Source of the DNA: Macrostomum hystrix
Taxonomy: Eukaryota; Platyhelminthes; Macrostomidae
NCBI GenBank assembly: GCA_950097015.1
Contig: CATNEN010000033.1
Span: 4,261,501 to 4,325,500, forward strand
Length of the DNA: 64,000 nt
Reading direction: 5' to 3'
The notes under the pieces were generated by a model. The model searched no databases. It had not been told where the DNA came from and worked only from the letters and a program-made list of their open reading frames with translations. The translations under genes and the position numbers were made by a program. Positions 55,436 through 64,000 of the stretch are shown piece by piece; position 1 is the first letter of the stretch; each line of letters starts with the position of its first letter.

Positions 55436-58235
55436 TCTCTTCCCTCATCCTGTCTCTTCTCTCACCCTGTCTCTTCCCTCATCCTGTCTCTTCTCTCACC
55501 CTGTCTCTTCCCTCATCCTGTCTCTTCCCTCATCCTGTCTCTTCCCTCATCCTGTCTCTTCTCTCACCGTCTCTTCCCTCATCCTGTCTCTTCCCTCACC
55601 CTGTCTCTTCTCTCAGCCTGTCTCTTCCCTTACCCTGTCTCTTCTCTCAGCCTGTCTCTTCCCTCACCCTGTCTCTTCTCTCACCCTGTCTCTTCTCTCA
55701 CCCTGTCTCTTCTCTCACCCTGTCTCTTCCCTCATCCTGTCTCTTCCCTCATCCTGTCTCTTCTCTCACCCTGTCTCTTCCCTCATCCTGTCTCTTCCCT
55801 CATCCTGTCTCTTCTCTCACCCTGTCTCTTCTCTCACCCTGTCTCTTCCCTCATCCTGTCTCTTCCCTCATCCTGTCTCTTCCCTCATCCTGTCTCTTCC
55901 CTCATCCTGTCTCTTCTCTCACCCTGTCTCTTCCCTCATCCTGTCTCTTCCCTCATTCTGTCTCTTCCCTCATCCTGTCTCTTCCCTCATCCTGTCTCTT
56001 CTCCCACCCTGTCTCTTCTCTCACCCTGTCTCTTCCCTTACCCTGCCTCTTCTCTCACCCTGTCTCTTCTCTCACCCTGTCTCTTCTCTTACCCTGTCTC
56101 TTCTCTCACCCTGTCTCTTCTCTCACTCTATCTCTTCCCTCACCCTGTCTCTTCTCCCACCCTGTCTCTTCTCTCACCCTGTCTCTTCCCTTACCCTGTC
56201 TCTTCTCTCACCCTGTCTCTTCTCTCACCCTGTCTCTTCTCTCACCCTGTCTCTTCTCTTACCCTGTCTCTTCTCTCACCTTGTCTCTTCTCTCACCTTG
56301 TCTCTTCTCTCACCCTGTCTCTTCTCTCACCCTATCTCTTCTCTCACACTGTCTCTTCTCCCACCCTGTCTCTTCTCTCACCCTGTCTCTTCCCTTACCC
56401 TGTCTCTTCTCTCACCCTGTCTCTTCTCTCACCCTGTCTCTTCTCTCACCCTGTCTCTTCTCTCACCCTATCTCTTCGCTCACCTTGTCTCTTCTCTCAC
56501 CCTGTCTCTTCTCTCACCCTATCTCTTCTCTCACCTTGTCTCTTCTCTCACCCTGTCTCTTCCCTTACCCTGCCTCTTCTCTCACCCTGTCTCTTCTCTC
56601 ACCCTGTCTCTTCCCTCACCCTGTCTCTTCTCTCACCCTGTCTCTTCTCTCACCCTGCCTCTTCTCTCACCCTGTCTCTTCTCTCAACCTGTCTCTTCCC
56701 TCACCCTGTCTCTTCTCTCACCCTGTCTCTTCTCTTACCCTGTCTCTTCCCTCACCCTGTCTCTTCTCTCACTCTTTCTCTTCCCTCACCCTGTCTCTTC
56801 TCTCACCCTGCCTCTTCTCCCACCCTGTCTCTTCTCTCACCCTGTCTCTTCCCTTACCCTGCCTCTTCTCTCACCCTGTCTCTTCTCTCACCCTGTCTCT
56901 TCTCTTACCCTGTCTCTTCTCTCACCCTGTCTCTTCTCTCACTCTATCTCTTCCCTCACCCTGTCTCTTCTCCCACCCTGTCTCTTCTCTCACCCTGTCT
57001 CTTCCCTTACCCTGTCTCTTCTCTCACCCTGTCTCTTCTCTCACCCTGTCTCTTCTCTCACCCTGTCTCTTCTCTCACCCTATCTCTTCGCTCACCTTGT
57101 CTCTTCTCTCACCCTGTCTCTTCTCTCACCCTATCTCTTCTCTCACCTTGTCTCTTCTCTCACCCTGTCTCTTCCCTTACCCTGCCTCTTCTCTCACCCT
57201 GTCTCTTCTCCCACCCTGTCTCTTCTCTCACCCTGTCTCTTCCCTTACCCTGCCTCTTCTCTCACCCTGTCTCTTCTCTCACCCTATCTCTTCTCTCACC
57301 CTGTCTCTTCCCTCACCCTGTCTCTTCTCTCACCCTGTCTCTTCTCTCACCCTATCTCTTCTCTCAACCTGTCTCTTCCCTCACCCTGTCTCTTCTCTCA
57401 CCCTGTCTCTTCTCTTACCCTGTCTCTTCTCTCACCCTGTCTCTTCTCTCACTCTATCTCTTCCCTCACCCTGTCTCTTCTCTCACCCTGTCTCTTCTCT
57501 CACCCTATCTCTTCGCTCACCTTGTCTCTTCTCTCACCCTGTCTCTTCTCTCACCCTATCTCTTTTCTTACCTTGTCTCTTCTCTCACCCTATCTCTTCT
57601 CTCACCCTATCTCTTCTCCCACCCTGTCTCTTCTCTCACCCTGTCTCTTCTCTTACCCTGCCTCTTCTCTCACCCTGTCTCTTCTCTCACCCTATCTCTT
57701 CTCTCACCCTGTCTCTTCCCTCACACTGTCTCTTCTCCCACCCTGTCTCTTCTCTCACCCTGTCTCTTCCCTTACCCTGCCTCTTCTCTCACCCTATCTC
57801 TTCTCTCACCCTGTCTCTTCTCTCATCCTGTCTCTTCCCTCACCCTGTCTCTTCCCTCACCCTGTCTCTTCTCTCACCCTGTCTCTTCTCTCAGCCTGTC
57901 TCTTCCCTCACCCTGTCTCTTCTCTCACCCTGTCTCTTCTCTCACCCTGTCTCTTCTCTCACCCTGTCTCTTCTCTCACCCTGTCTCTTCTCTCAGCCTG
58001 TCTCTTCTCTCACCCTGTCTCTTCTCTCACCCTGTCTCTTCTCTCAGCCTGTCTCTTCTCTCACCCTGTCTCTTCTCTCACCCTGTCTCTTCTCTCACCC
58101 TGTCTCTTCCCTCACCCTGTCTCTTCTCTCACCCTGTCTCTTCCCTCACCCTGTCTCTTCTCTCACCCTGTCTCTTCTCTCAACCTGTCTATTCTCTCAT
58201 CCTGTCCCTTCCCTCGTCCTGTCTCTTTACTCGCC
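55436..58235. repeat. 17-bp minisatellite, about 2.8 kb
   Basis: About 165 copies of CTCTCACCCTGTCTCTT, with variants CCCTCATCCTG, CTCTTACCCTG and CTCTCACCCTA. The unit has no stop in any forward frame, and 17 is not a multiple of three, so all three frames read the same leucine/serine/proline repeat for 965-995 codons. The strand is almost pure pyrimidine, so triplex or other unusual structure is possible. Confidence 0.97.
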
Positions 58236-58259
58236 CTCTATATCTTCTCCAAAACTTGT

Positions 58260-59580
58260 TGTTTTTCCTCTAGCTAAACTATATTATCAACACAGTATGA
58301 CAAAAACATTATGGCTCGTAATTGAGCAGTCATTTATAGCGCGCCTTTAGTTCAGTGCATTCTGTTTGTACTCGTAATTTAGCTAGCTTTTGCTAGTCCT
58401 TATCCGTCTGTTTACTGCAGTCCTGAGGGCCTTTCCGCCCTGCTCTGCACTGTTAGCAGTCAGACTGGTCACAGGCGGTCCTGAAAATGAGCAAAGGCGA
58501 ATGTTCTCTGACGTCTTAAAAATTAATCCCGTCCTGCCCGTTCCCCGCCATCCTGCCAGCTTGTTTTCTTCCTCAGATCTGGCTCACTCTTCTAGGCGGA
58601 CGGGAAATTCCCCGCCAGTTACCCATCTGGGGCGGAGAAATTCTTCATGGATTCATCCTCCCCCTGATTGGCTGATTGGGCCTGGGAAGAAAAAGTGTTT
58701 GTGTCTTTTGGCGAAGGACGCGCTGAGTCTGTTATAAATCTGTTGTGATGCGATGCGAGTACGTTAGCCTGGAGATCGATTGTAGTTGACAGACAGACAG
58801 ACAATTGGGCGGGCAGATCAGGCTGTAGGACCGGCCAGGTGCATCCAGGGTCCTACAGCCTGATCCTGGGGGTGGGGGTAGATTAGTGAGCAACTAATTA
58901 GCGAATTGTCTCATGACAGAATTGAAAAGTCGGCTCTCCAGGTCTGCTTGACTCTGAGTATAGAGTGCGCGGAGGTGTCGAGAGGTTATCAGAGAGCGAG
59001 CATGGCTCGGCTTGAATTTTTTTGACAGGAACTAAATGCTTCTCTATATCAAGCTGTAGTATAAGTAAAAATCTGTGATTGCTCACGCAGATTCTGTTAA
59101 ATCCGCTTTTTAAGAACACATTTCTAGTTTTGTTTTCGTGTATAATTTCCTGGCAAATGGGTGTGCGGCCATTGGTGACAAAACACACATTGTTGCTGTC
59201 CGAATCCCTTTGAATTGATCGATAGGCATGAAAACATCACAGGCTGCCTAATCCTCCGCTGTGCGTCATCTCTCCGCTTACGGAATTCAGTTGAGCTGTT
59301 TGGGCCCGCCCCCGCGAGCTGTGTTTTCTTTATCAGTCTAATTCGCTGTTGTTTACTAAGAGAGAAGCGGAGATTTTTTCACCTGTTTTGAAAATTTTTC
59401 GGCTTAGTGTAACCGTGAGGAAGGGCGGTCCAGAGAACAGCTAACCGGGTGCTGCTTGTTTTTCCTTTAGGACTTTAGCTGCGATATTGCTAAGATTGCA
59501 GCCTTTTATGGATGAATTGAAAGCAGGAATTATTCTGAATAGATTGATGAGTGAGTTCAGGGGAAATGCCTAGCATTTCT
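58260..59580. other. spacer with a CCAAT-containing GC-rich patch
   Basis: 58430-58700 is GC-richer and ends in CTGATTGGCTGATTGGG (two inverted CCAAT boxes). No gene was recognised. It may be regulatory DNA for MND1 or a decayed element. Confidence 0.35.
58816..58865. repeat. perfect 17-bp inverted repeat with a 16-base loop
   Basis: GATCAGGCTGTAGGACC at 58816-58832 is exactly complementary to 58849-58865. It could fold as a stable RNA or DNA hairpin; function unknown. Confidence 0.75.
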
Positions 59581-59584
59581 AGGG

Positions 59585-59972
59585 AAAGTGAGTGAGTCAT
59601 TGAGTCATGATTGATAGAGTGAGTGAATGAGTGAGTGAGTGAGTGAGTGTGTGAGTGAATGAGTTTTTGAGTGAGTGAGTGAGTGTGTGAGTGAATGCGT
59701 TTTTGAGTGAGTGAGTGAATGAGTGAATGAGTGAATGAGTGTTTAAGTGAGTGAGTGAGTGAGTGAGTGACTGAGTTTTTGAGTGAGTGAGTGAGTGAGT
59801 GAGTGAGTAAGTGAGTGTGTGAGTGAATGAGTGTTTGAGTGAGTGAGTGAGTGTGTGAGTGACTGAGTTTTTGAGTGAGTGAGTGAGTGAGTGAGTGTGT
59901 GAGTGTGTGAGTGAGTGAGTGAGTGAGTGAGTGAGTGAGTGAGTGAGTGAATGAGTGAAAAAGTCACTCACT
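59585..59972. repeat. GAGT tetranucleotide microsatellite, block 1
   Basis: Mostly (GAGT)n with GAAT, GTGT and TTTGAGT interruptions arranged in a longer pattern of about 40-60 bases. Minus-strand frames reading THSLTHSL are artefacts. Confidence 0.95.
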
Positions 59973-60087
59973 CACTCTCTTGATGGCAGCAAGCGCCCAG
60001 TTGATTTAAACAAGTGTGTGCTTCTTTATTACAAGTGCTGGCCTAAACCCAGTTGGGGCAGAACCAAGTGGCTAAAATGGCTAAAAT

Positions 60088-60490
60088 ATAAGTGAGTGAG
60101 TGAGTGAGTGAATGAGTGAGTGTTTGAGTGAGTGAGTGAGTGAGTGAGTGAGTGAGTGTGTGAGTGAATGAATTTTTGAGTGAGTGAGTGAATGAGTGAG
60201 TGAGTGAATGAGTGAATGAGTGTTTAAGTGAGTGAGTTGATTAGGTGAGTGAGTTAATGAGTGCTTGAGTGAGTGAGTGAGTGAGTTGATTAGGTGAGTG
60301 AGTTAATGAGTGCTTGAGTGAGTGAGTGAGTGAGTTGATTAGGTGAGTGAATGAGTGCTTGAGTGAGTGAGTGAATGAATGAGAGAGAGTGAGTGAATGA
60401 AGGAGTGAGAAGGTGATTGAGTGAGGGAGTGAGTAATTATTGAATGAGAAAGCGAGCGATTAAATGAGTTAGGGAGTGAGTGAGAGGAGA
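60088..60490. repeat. GAGT microsatellite, block 2
   Basis: Continues block 1 after about 115 bases of unique DNA. It includes three copies of a longer unit, GTGAGTTGATTAGGTGAGTG, followed by TTAATGAGTGCTT. Confidence 0.93.
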
Positions 60491-60651
60491 GAGCTTTTAT
60501 GGTTTGTGTGAGTCTGTAAGTGCGTAAAATGGAAAGTGTAAGTGTAAGAAAAGCGAAGAAGAAATTGTAAAAGCAACTATTCAGAGTTCTTAGGCTTTAG
60601 AAAAGCAATGTCTTTACTAATTTTCCTTTCTTGATCTGCGTTGCAGCCAGC

Positions 60652-61320
60652 ATGTCAAAGAAGGGCCTCAGCTTCGAGGAGAAGCGCAACCGCATGCTGA
60701 GCTTCTTCCACGAGACGCAGGACTTCTTCCAGTTGAAGGAAGTCGAACGTCTCTGCCACAAGGAGAAGGGCATCACGACAATGTCGGCCAAGGAGGTGCT
60801 GCAGAGCCTTGTAGACGACGGACTTGTTGACACGGACAAGATTGGCACCTGCGTGTACTTCTGGGCCTTCCCCAGCAAGCTGGGCGAGCGCCTGCGCGGC
60901 CGCCTGCGCGTCGCCGAAGCCGCCCTGGCTGAGGCTCGCGAACAGCGTCGCCGTGTTGAAGCCGAACTCGCCGAACTAGCCGCGGCCGCCGCAGCCGCTG
61001 CCGCCGAAAACGAGAGCGACGACGAGGCCGAGCGAGCCCGCCTAGTCGCCGCCATCGCCGAGGCCGAGTCGGCCAACTCGGCGGCAGACGAGCGGCTCAA
61101 GCGGATGCGCGACTGCGACCCGGAGGCGCTGGACGGCCTGCTGTCCGAGGCGCGCAACGCCCACGCCGGGGCCAACCGGTGGACGGACAACGTGTTCACC
61201 CTGTCCGGCTGGCTGCGGGCCAAGTTCCCCTCCATGGACGGCGGCGCGGTGGCCAAGCAGTTCGGTCTGGCCGAAGATTTGGACTACGTGAACAGGCCGG
61301 ACTTCGGTCGCTTCGCTTGA
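60652..61320 (+). CDS. MND1: meiotic nuclear division protein 1
   Basis: A single coding exon of 222 residues; human MND1 has 205. The N-terminal winged-helix part reads MSKKGLSFEEKRNRMLSFF, then KEKGITTMSAKEVLQSLVDD and GTCVYFWAFPSK, almost as in vertebrates. A long coiled coil rich in alanine, glutamate and arginine follows. The C-terminus has ANRWTDNVFTLSGWLRAKF and FGLAEDLDYV, the conserved leucine-zipper end that packs on HOP2. Family role: with PSMC3IP/HOP2 it stimulates DMC1 and RAD51 strand exchange in meiosis. A TTGCAG acceptor ends five bases before the ATG, so the 5' UTR must be spliced on. The alanine expansion in the coiled coil is local. Confidence 0.95.
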   Translation: MSKKGLSFEEKRNRMLSFFHETQDFFQLKEVERLCHKEKGITTMSAKEVLQSLVDDGLVDTDKIGTCVYFWAFPSKLGERLRGRLRVAEAALAEAREQRRRVEAELAELAAAAAAAAAENESDDEAERARLVAAIAEAESANSAADERLKRMRDCDPEALDGLLSEARNAHAGANRWTDNVFTLSGWLRAKFPSMDGGAVAKQFGLAEDLDYVNRPDFGRFA

Positions 61321-61955
61321 CCTTCTTTGTTACTCCTGATCTAGTTCGGACTGCTGTTCTGTTACCTGTTGTTGCCTTTTGCTTGCTTGCTCGAAGACTC
61401 GAGTTCTTCGAGTCTTCCCAGATTCTACAAGTGTAAAAGTTAGTCCGCTTCAGTCCCGTATGATTTTTGCTTTAGCTCAATTATTACAACTTTTTCTATA
61501 CATATCGGCTTGTTATTTTCTATTTTGTTTCATTTGTTTCATTTGCTGCCTAGCAGAGTTTCCGTGCTTGCAGCTAGCAATTATTTGTAGACTTCCCTAG
61601 TTACGAGGGGCTTAAAAGAAGTTGAACTTTTTCTTTTAAAAATGTTAAAGTCCCTTGTTTTAATTAAAAAAAATAATTGTTTTATCCGGCGTTCTCTCGT
61701 TGTTTACGAACGTCGCATTTATAAAATGTCTGCTTCGGCTCTAAAAATTGCATTAGAAAGCCATTTTTCAAAGTCTAGCCTTTGTATCTTTGTATACTCT
61801 ATCAACGCAAGTTCGAGTACGTTTAGTACAAATTTTTCAGCAGAAACGCGCTGATTTTTAATCATTTATTGTTTTTAATTATTGTCTTTTTGTACTTTTA
61901 TTTTCAATTTAAATCTAAAGTTTTAAATCTCAGCTAATGATATTTTTTATTCGGA
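61321..61955. other. MND1 3' flank and spacer
   Basis: AT-rich non-coding DNA. The missing first exon of the PH/GLTP gene could lie here (for instance near ATGTCTGCTTCGG at 61726), but I found no donor that fits. Confidence 0.4.
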
Positions 61956-61964
61956 GAATTCTAA

Positions 61965-62230
61965 ATCCAGTTAGGAGGATTTCAATCACAATCGGGCAGA
62001 TTCCTATTATATTTAGTAAGATTCCTATTACATTTGGGCGGTTTCCTAATAAAGTTAGGAAGATTCCTATTACAGTTAGGAAGATTCCTAAAAAAATTAG
62101 GACGATTCCTATTAAAGTTTGGCGGTTTCCTCATAAAGTTAGGAAGATTCCTAATGCAGTTAGGCAGATTCCTAAAAAATTTAGGACGATTCCTATTACA
62201 GTTGGCATATTACAGTTAGGTGGATTCCTG
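61965..62230. repeat. 21-bp minisatellite upstream of the PH/GLTP exon
   Basis: About twelve copies of AGGAAGATTCCTATTACAGT plus T, with variants CCTAATAAAGT and CCTAAAAAAAT. It lies within the presumed first intron. Confidence 0.9.
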
Positions 62231-62269
62231 TTTCCTAGTTGTATCGGGTAGCCCCACCTGGCATTCCAG

Positions 62270-63877
62270 GCGGTAACCGAGCGCCCAGCCAAGGAGGGCA
62301 ACCTGCTCAAGTGGACCAACTATGTGAGCGGTTGGCAGCCCCGCTGGTTCCGCTTGACTGACGGCACCCAGTTGTCCTATTACCTCAGCAGGGAGGAGGT
62401 CAGCTCCGGCTGCCGCGGCTCCGTCAACATCTCCGTCTGCGATGTCCTGCCCAGTCAGCACGATCCGCTGCGCTTCGACCTCAGCATCCCCGGCGAGCAG
62501 CTCTGGCACCTGCGGGCCACCACCCAGGCCGACAGGCAGAGCTGGATTGTCACCATCGGCTCCTCCAAGGCCTGCGTAGCTAACGGCTCCAGCCGGCCGG
62601 ATGTCGCTGGCGCCACCGCCGGCTCTGGTGCGGCCAACGCAGCCGCGGCCGCCGCGTGCGCCGCTGCCACTGTTAACCCCCGCACCCTGGAACAGCTGGC
62701 AACGAAGAAGTCGGAGCTGCGTCTCTATCACAGCCTGCTGCGGCAGCAGCTGCGTGAGCTTCAAGCCGAGCTCGGCGAGGGCCGCGCGCCAGATATGAGC
62801 AAGCTGGACGACACCACCGGCCTGCTGAACGCCACCGCCGATACATTCGCCAGGGCGCTAGACGACTGTCTAGCTCTGGCCAACACCATCGGCGAGGTGG
62901 CCGCAGCTGCTTCAACAGCCATGTCGCCCAGGCTTCCGCAGTCTCACCGGCAGCACCATCGGCCAGCTTCGGGCTCGTCGCTGGCCTCGGTACTAGGACC
63001 GACAGGCTCGCCCGCTTTCGCATCCTTGTCCTCGGAGTTGACCGGCTTCGTTGCCAACCCGGGCGAGGAGGGCGTCCTGGCGCCTTTGGTCACCGACCTG
63101 TCGGTTGACGCCTCTGCAATCTCTTCCGCGACCAGCGCCGACGCCATTGGCTCCGTTTCTTCGCCGGAAGGCGGCGCCGCAGTCGATCGGCCACCGATTC
63201 GTCGACGCCAGCCGGCCAGGAAGCGCCGAATCAACACCTTTTTCAGCCTTCTGCCGGCCTCCTTCGAGGACATCCGCCTGGGGCCTGGCGGCGACGTGCC
63301 GGTTGTGCCATTCTTGGAGGCCTGCGGCGGCCTAATCAGCCTGATTGACATCTTCGAGTCCACCGCCTTCCTGCCAGTCAGAAACGATGTCCTCGGCAAC
63401 ATCGGCAAGCTGCGGGCTAAGCACGACTCGCTGAGTCCGCTGGCTGCCCACGCGCTGCAGTCTCTGATTGAGGCGGAGGTCAGGCTGGGCCACAGCGCCG
63501 ACCTGAACTCGGCTTCGGTGGCGCTGCTCTGGCTCAACCGGTCCATCCTCTTCCTGCAGTTGTTCATCGCCAAGCTCTGCGAATCTGACGACGAGGATCT
63601 CACGCAGGCGGCCACGGAGGCCTACGCCGGCTCCCTGAAGCCCTTCCACGGCTGGGTCGTGCGTGGCGTCTTCTCGCTGGTTGCCAAGGCGTTGCCAACC
63701 AGAATGGAGCTGCTCCAGCGGCTGAGCCGCGGCAAGCCGGATGCGGCCATGGAGGCGCAGTTCCTTGCCGCGGTGGTGGCCGATGCCAGGTGCTACGCCG
63801 GGGCCATGGCCGTGGTTACGGGCCTCGTCACCAAGCTGCTGGTTGAGAACGGTCTGGAGTCCAAGCAGCAGATCTGA
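62270..63877 (+). CDS. PLEKHA8: PH plus GLTP domain lipid-transfer protein, FAPP2/PLEKHA8 type (5' exon not located)
   Basis: The main exon begins after an ATTCCAG acceptor and is open for 535 residues. No ATG starts the frame, and an in-frame stop lies at 62249, so a short upstream exon must supply the start. The PH domain opens EGNLLKWTNYVSGWQPRWF, the PI4P-binding start of FAPP proteins, and ends RQSWIVTIGSSKACV. A linker helix LRLYHSLLRQQL and an alanine/serine-rich region follow. The GLTP domain (about residues 320-530) has VRNDVLGNIGKLRAKH with the Asp, Asn and Lys of the glycolipid headgroup site, ALLWLNRSILFL with the stacking Trp, and HGWVVRGVFSLVAKALP with the conserved His. Family role: transports glucosylceramide at the trans-Golgi. 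The GLTP domain distinguishes it from FAPP1 (PLEKHA3). Confidence 0.9.
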   Translation, partial: AVTERPAKEGNLLKWTNYVSGWQPRWFRLTDGTQLSYYLSREEVSSGCRGSVNISVCDVLPSQHDPLRFDLSIPGEQLWHLRATTQADRQSWIVTIGSSKACVANGSSRPDVAGATAGSGAANAAAAAACAAATVNPRTLEQLATKKSELRLYHSLLRQQLRELQAELGEGRAPDMSKLDDTTGLLNATADTFARALDDCLALANTIGEVAAAASTAMSPRLPQSHRQHHRPASGSSLASVLGPTGSPAFASLSSELTGFVANPGEEGVLAPLVTDLSVDASAISSATSADAIGSVSSPEGGAAVDRPPIRRRQPARKRRINTFFSLLPASFEDIRLGPGGDVPVVPFLEACGGLISLIDIFESTAFLPVRNDVLGNIGKLRAKHDSLSPLAAHALQSLIEAEVRLGHSADLNSASVALLWLNRSILFLQLFIAKLCESDDEDLTQAATEAYAGSLKPFHGWVVRGVFSLVAKALPTRMELLQRLSRGKPDAAMEAQFLAAVVADARCYAGAMAVVTGLVTKLLVENGLESKQQI

Positions 63878-64000
63878 AGCCACTACCAGCTTTGGAAGCC
63901 GAACCCGAAACTTTTAAACTTTTAAAGGACGGCTTTTTAATTGTTTATTAAGAAGCTTTTTTCCACAGAAATGTCGTACAGTCCCTCAGAGATCGTATTT
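63878..64000. other. start of the PLEKHA8 3' UTR
   Basis: Non-coding; the window ends before a clear polyadenylation signal. Confidence 0.5.

Noticed and set aside
55363-58350. Three overlapping forward frames of 965-995 codons
   Set aside because: They are translations of a 17-bp tandem repeat without stops. All frames give the same short motif, and none has a domain or a supported start.
59597-59971. Minus-strand THSLTHSL frame
   Set aside because: Translation of a GAGT microsatellite.
62673-63883. Minus-strand frames opposite the PH/GLTP exon
   Set aside because: Shadow frames of the real gene, caused by GC-rich codon use.

Overview
This is nuclear DNA from a bilaterian animal, most likely an invertebrate. 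The genes are animal housekeeping and signalling genes (a TARBP2/PRKRA-type dsRNA-binding protein, PIH1D1, MYCBP, CNOT2, GRB2, INTS11, MND1, a PLEKHA8/FAPP2-type protein), split by GT-AG introns. Exons are GC-rich and alanine-rich and sit in AT-rich DNA. At least six annotated starts have a good 3' splice site 5-76 bases upstream and no obvious upstream exon. Together with the very high load of minisatellites and transposons, this fits a spliced-leader trans-splicing lineage such as a free-living flatworm. That placement is inference.

Layout. 1-8.2 kb holds three minus-strand genes (TARBP2-like, PIH1D1, MYCBP), each with a minisatellite in an intron or directly beyond the stop. 8.2-25 kb is gene-poor: a broken non-LTR retrotransposon, a MULE-type DNA transposon with a 9-bp target duplication and a nested hAT-type MITE, a small HMGN-like gene, a tRNA-derived SINE, a Merlin-type transposase remnant and several hairpins. 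25-30.6 kb holds CNOT2 and GRB2 (plus strand). 30.8-39.2 kb is mostly tandem repeats: four unrelated arrays with 27-, 24-, 21- and 20-bp units, the last split by a 5'-truncated LINE. 40.5-45.5 kb is the most unusual part: an intronless gene joining a RING/TRAF-type zinc-finger N-terminus to an ankyrin-like C-terminus, a fragment of a cGAS/Mab-21-like nucleotidyltransferase, a hammerhead-like motif and a frameshifted second TRAF-like copy. 45.5-49.2 kb is non-coding apart from a second hAT MITE. 49.2-55.1 kb is a complete five-exon INTS11 gene whose introns carry two SINEs, two minisatellites and a mariner element. 55.4-58.3 kb is a 17-bp array open in all three forward frames. 59.6-60.5 kb is a GAGT microsatellite. 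60.6-63.9 kb holds MND1 and the PH-plus-GLTP gene.

How the genes relate. Most neighbours share no pathway, as is usual in an animal genome. The exception may be 40.5-45.5 kb, where TRAF-like and cGAS-like pieces lie together and suggest a rapidly changing innate-immunity locus. All functions come from motifs read by eye; no search was run.
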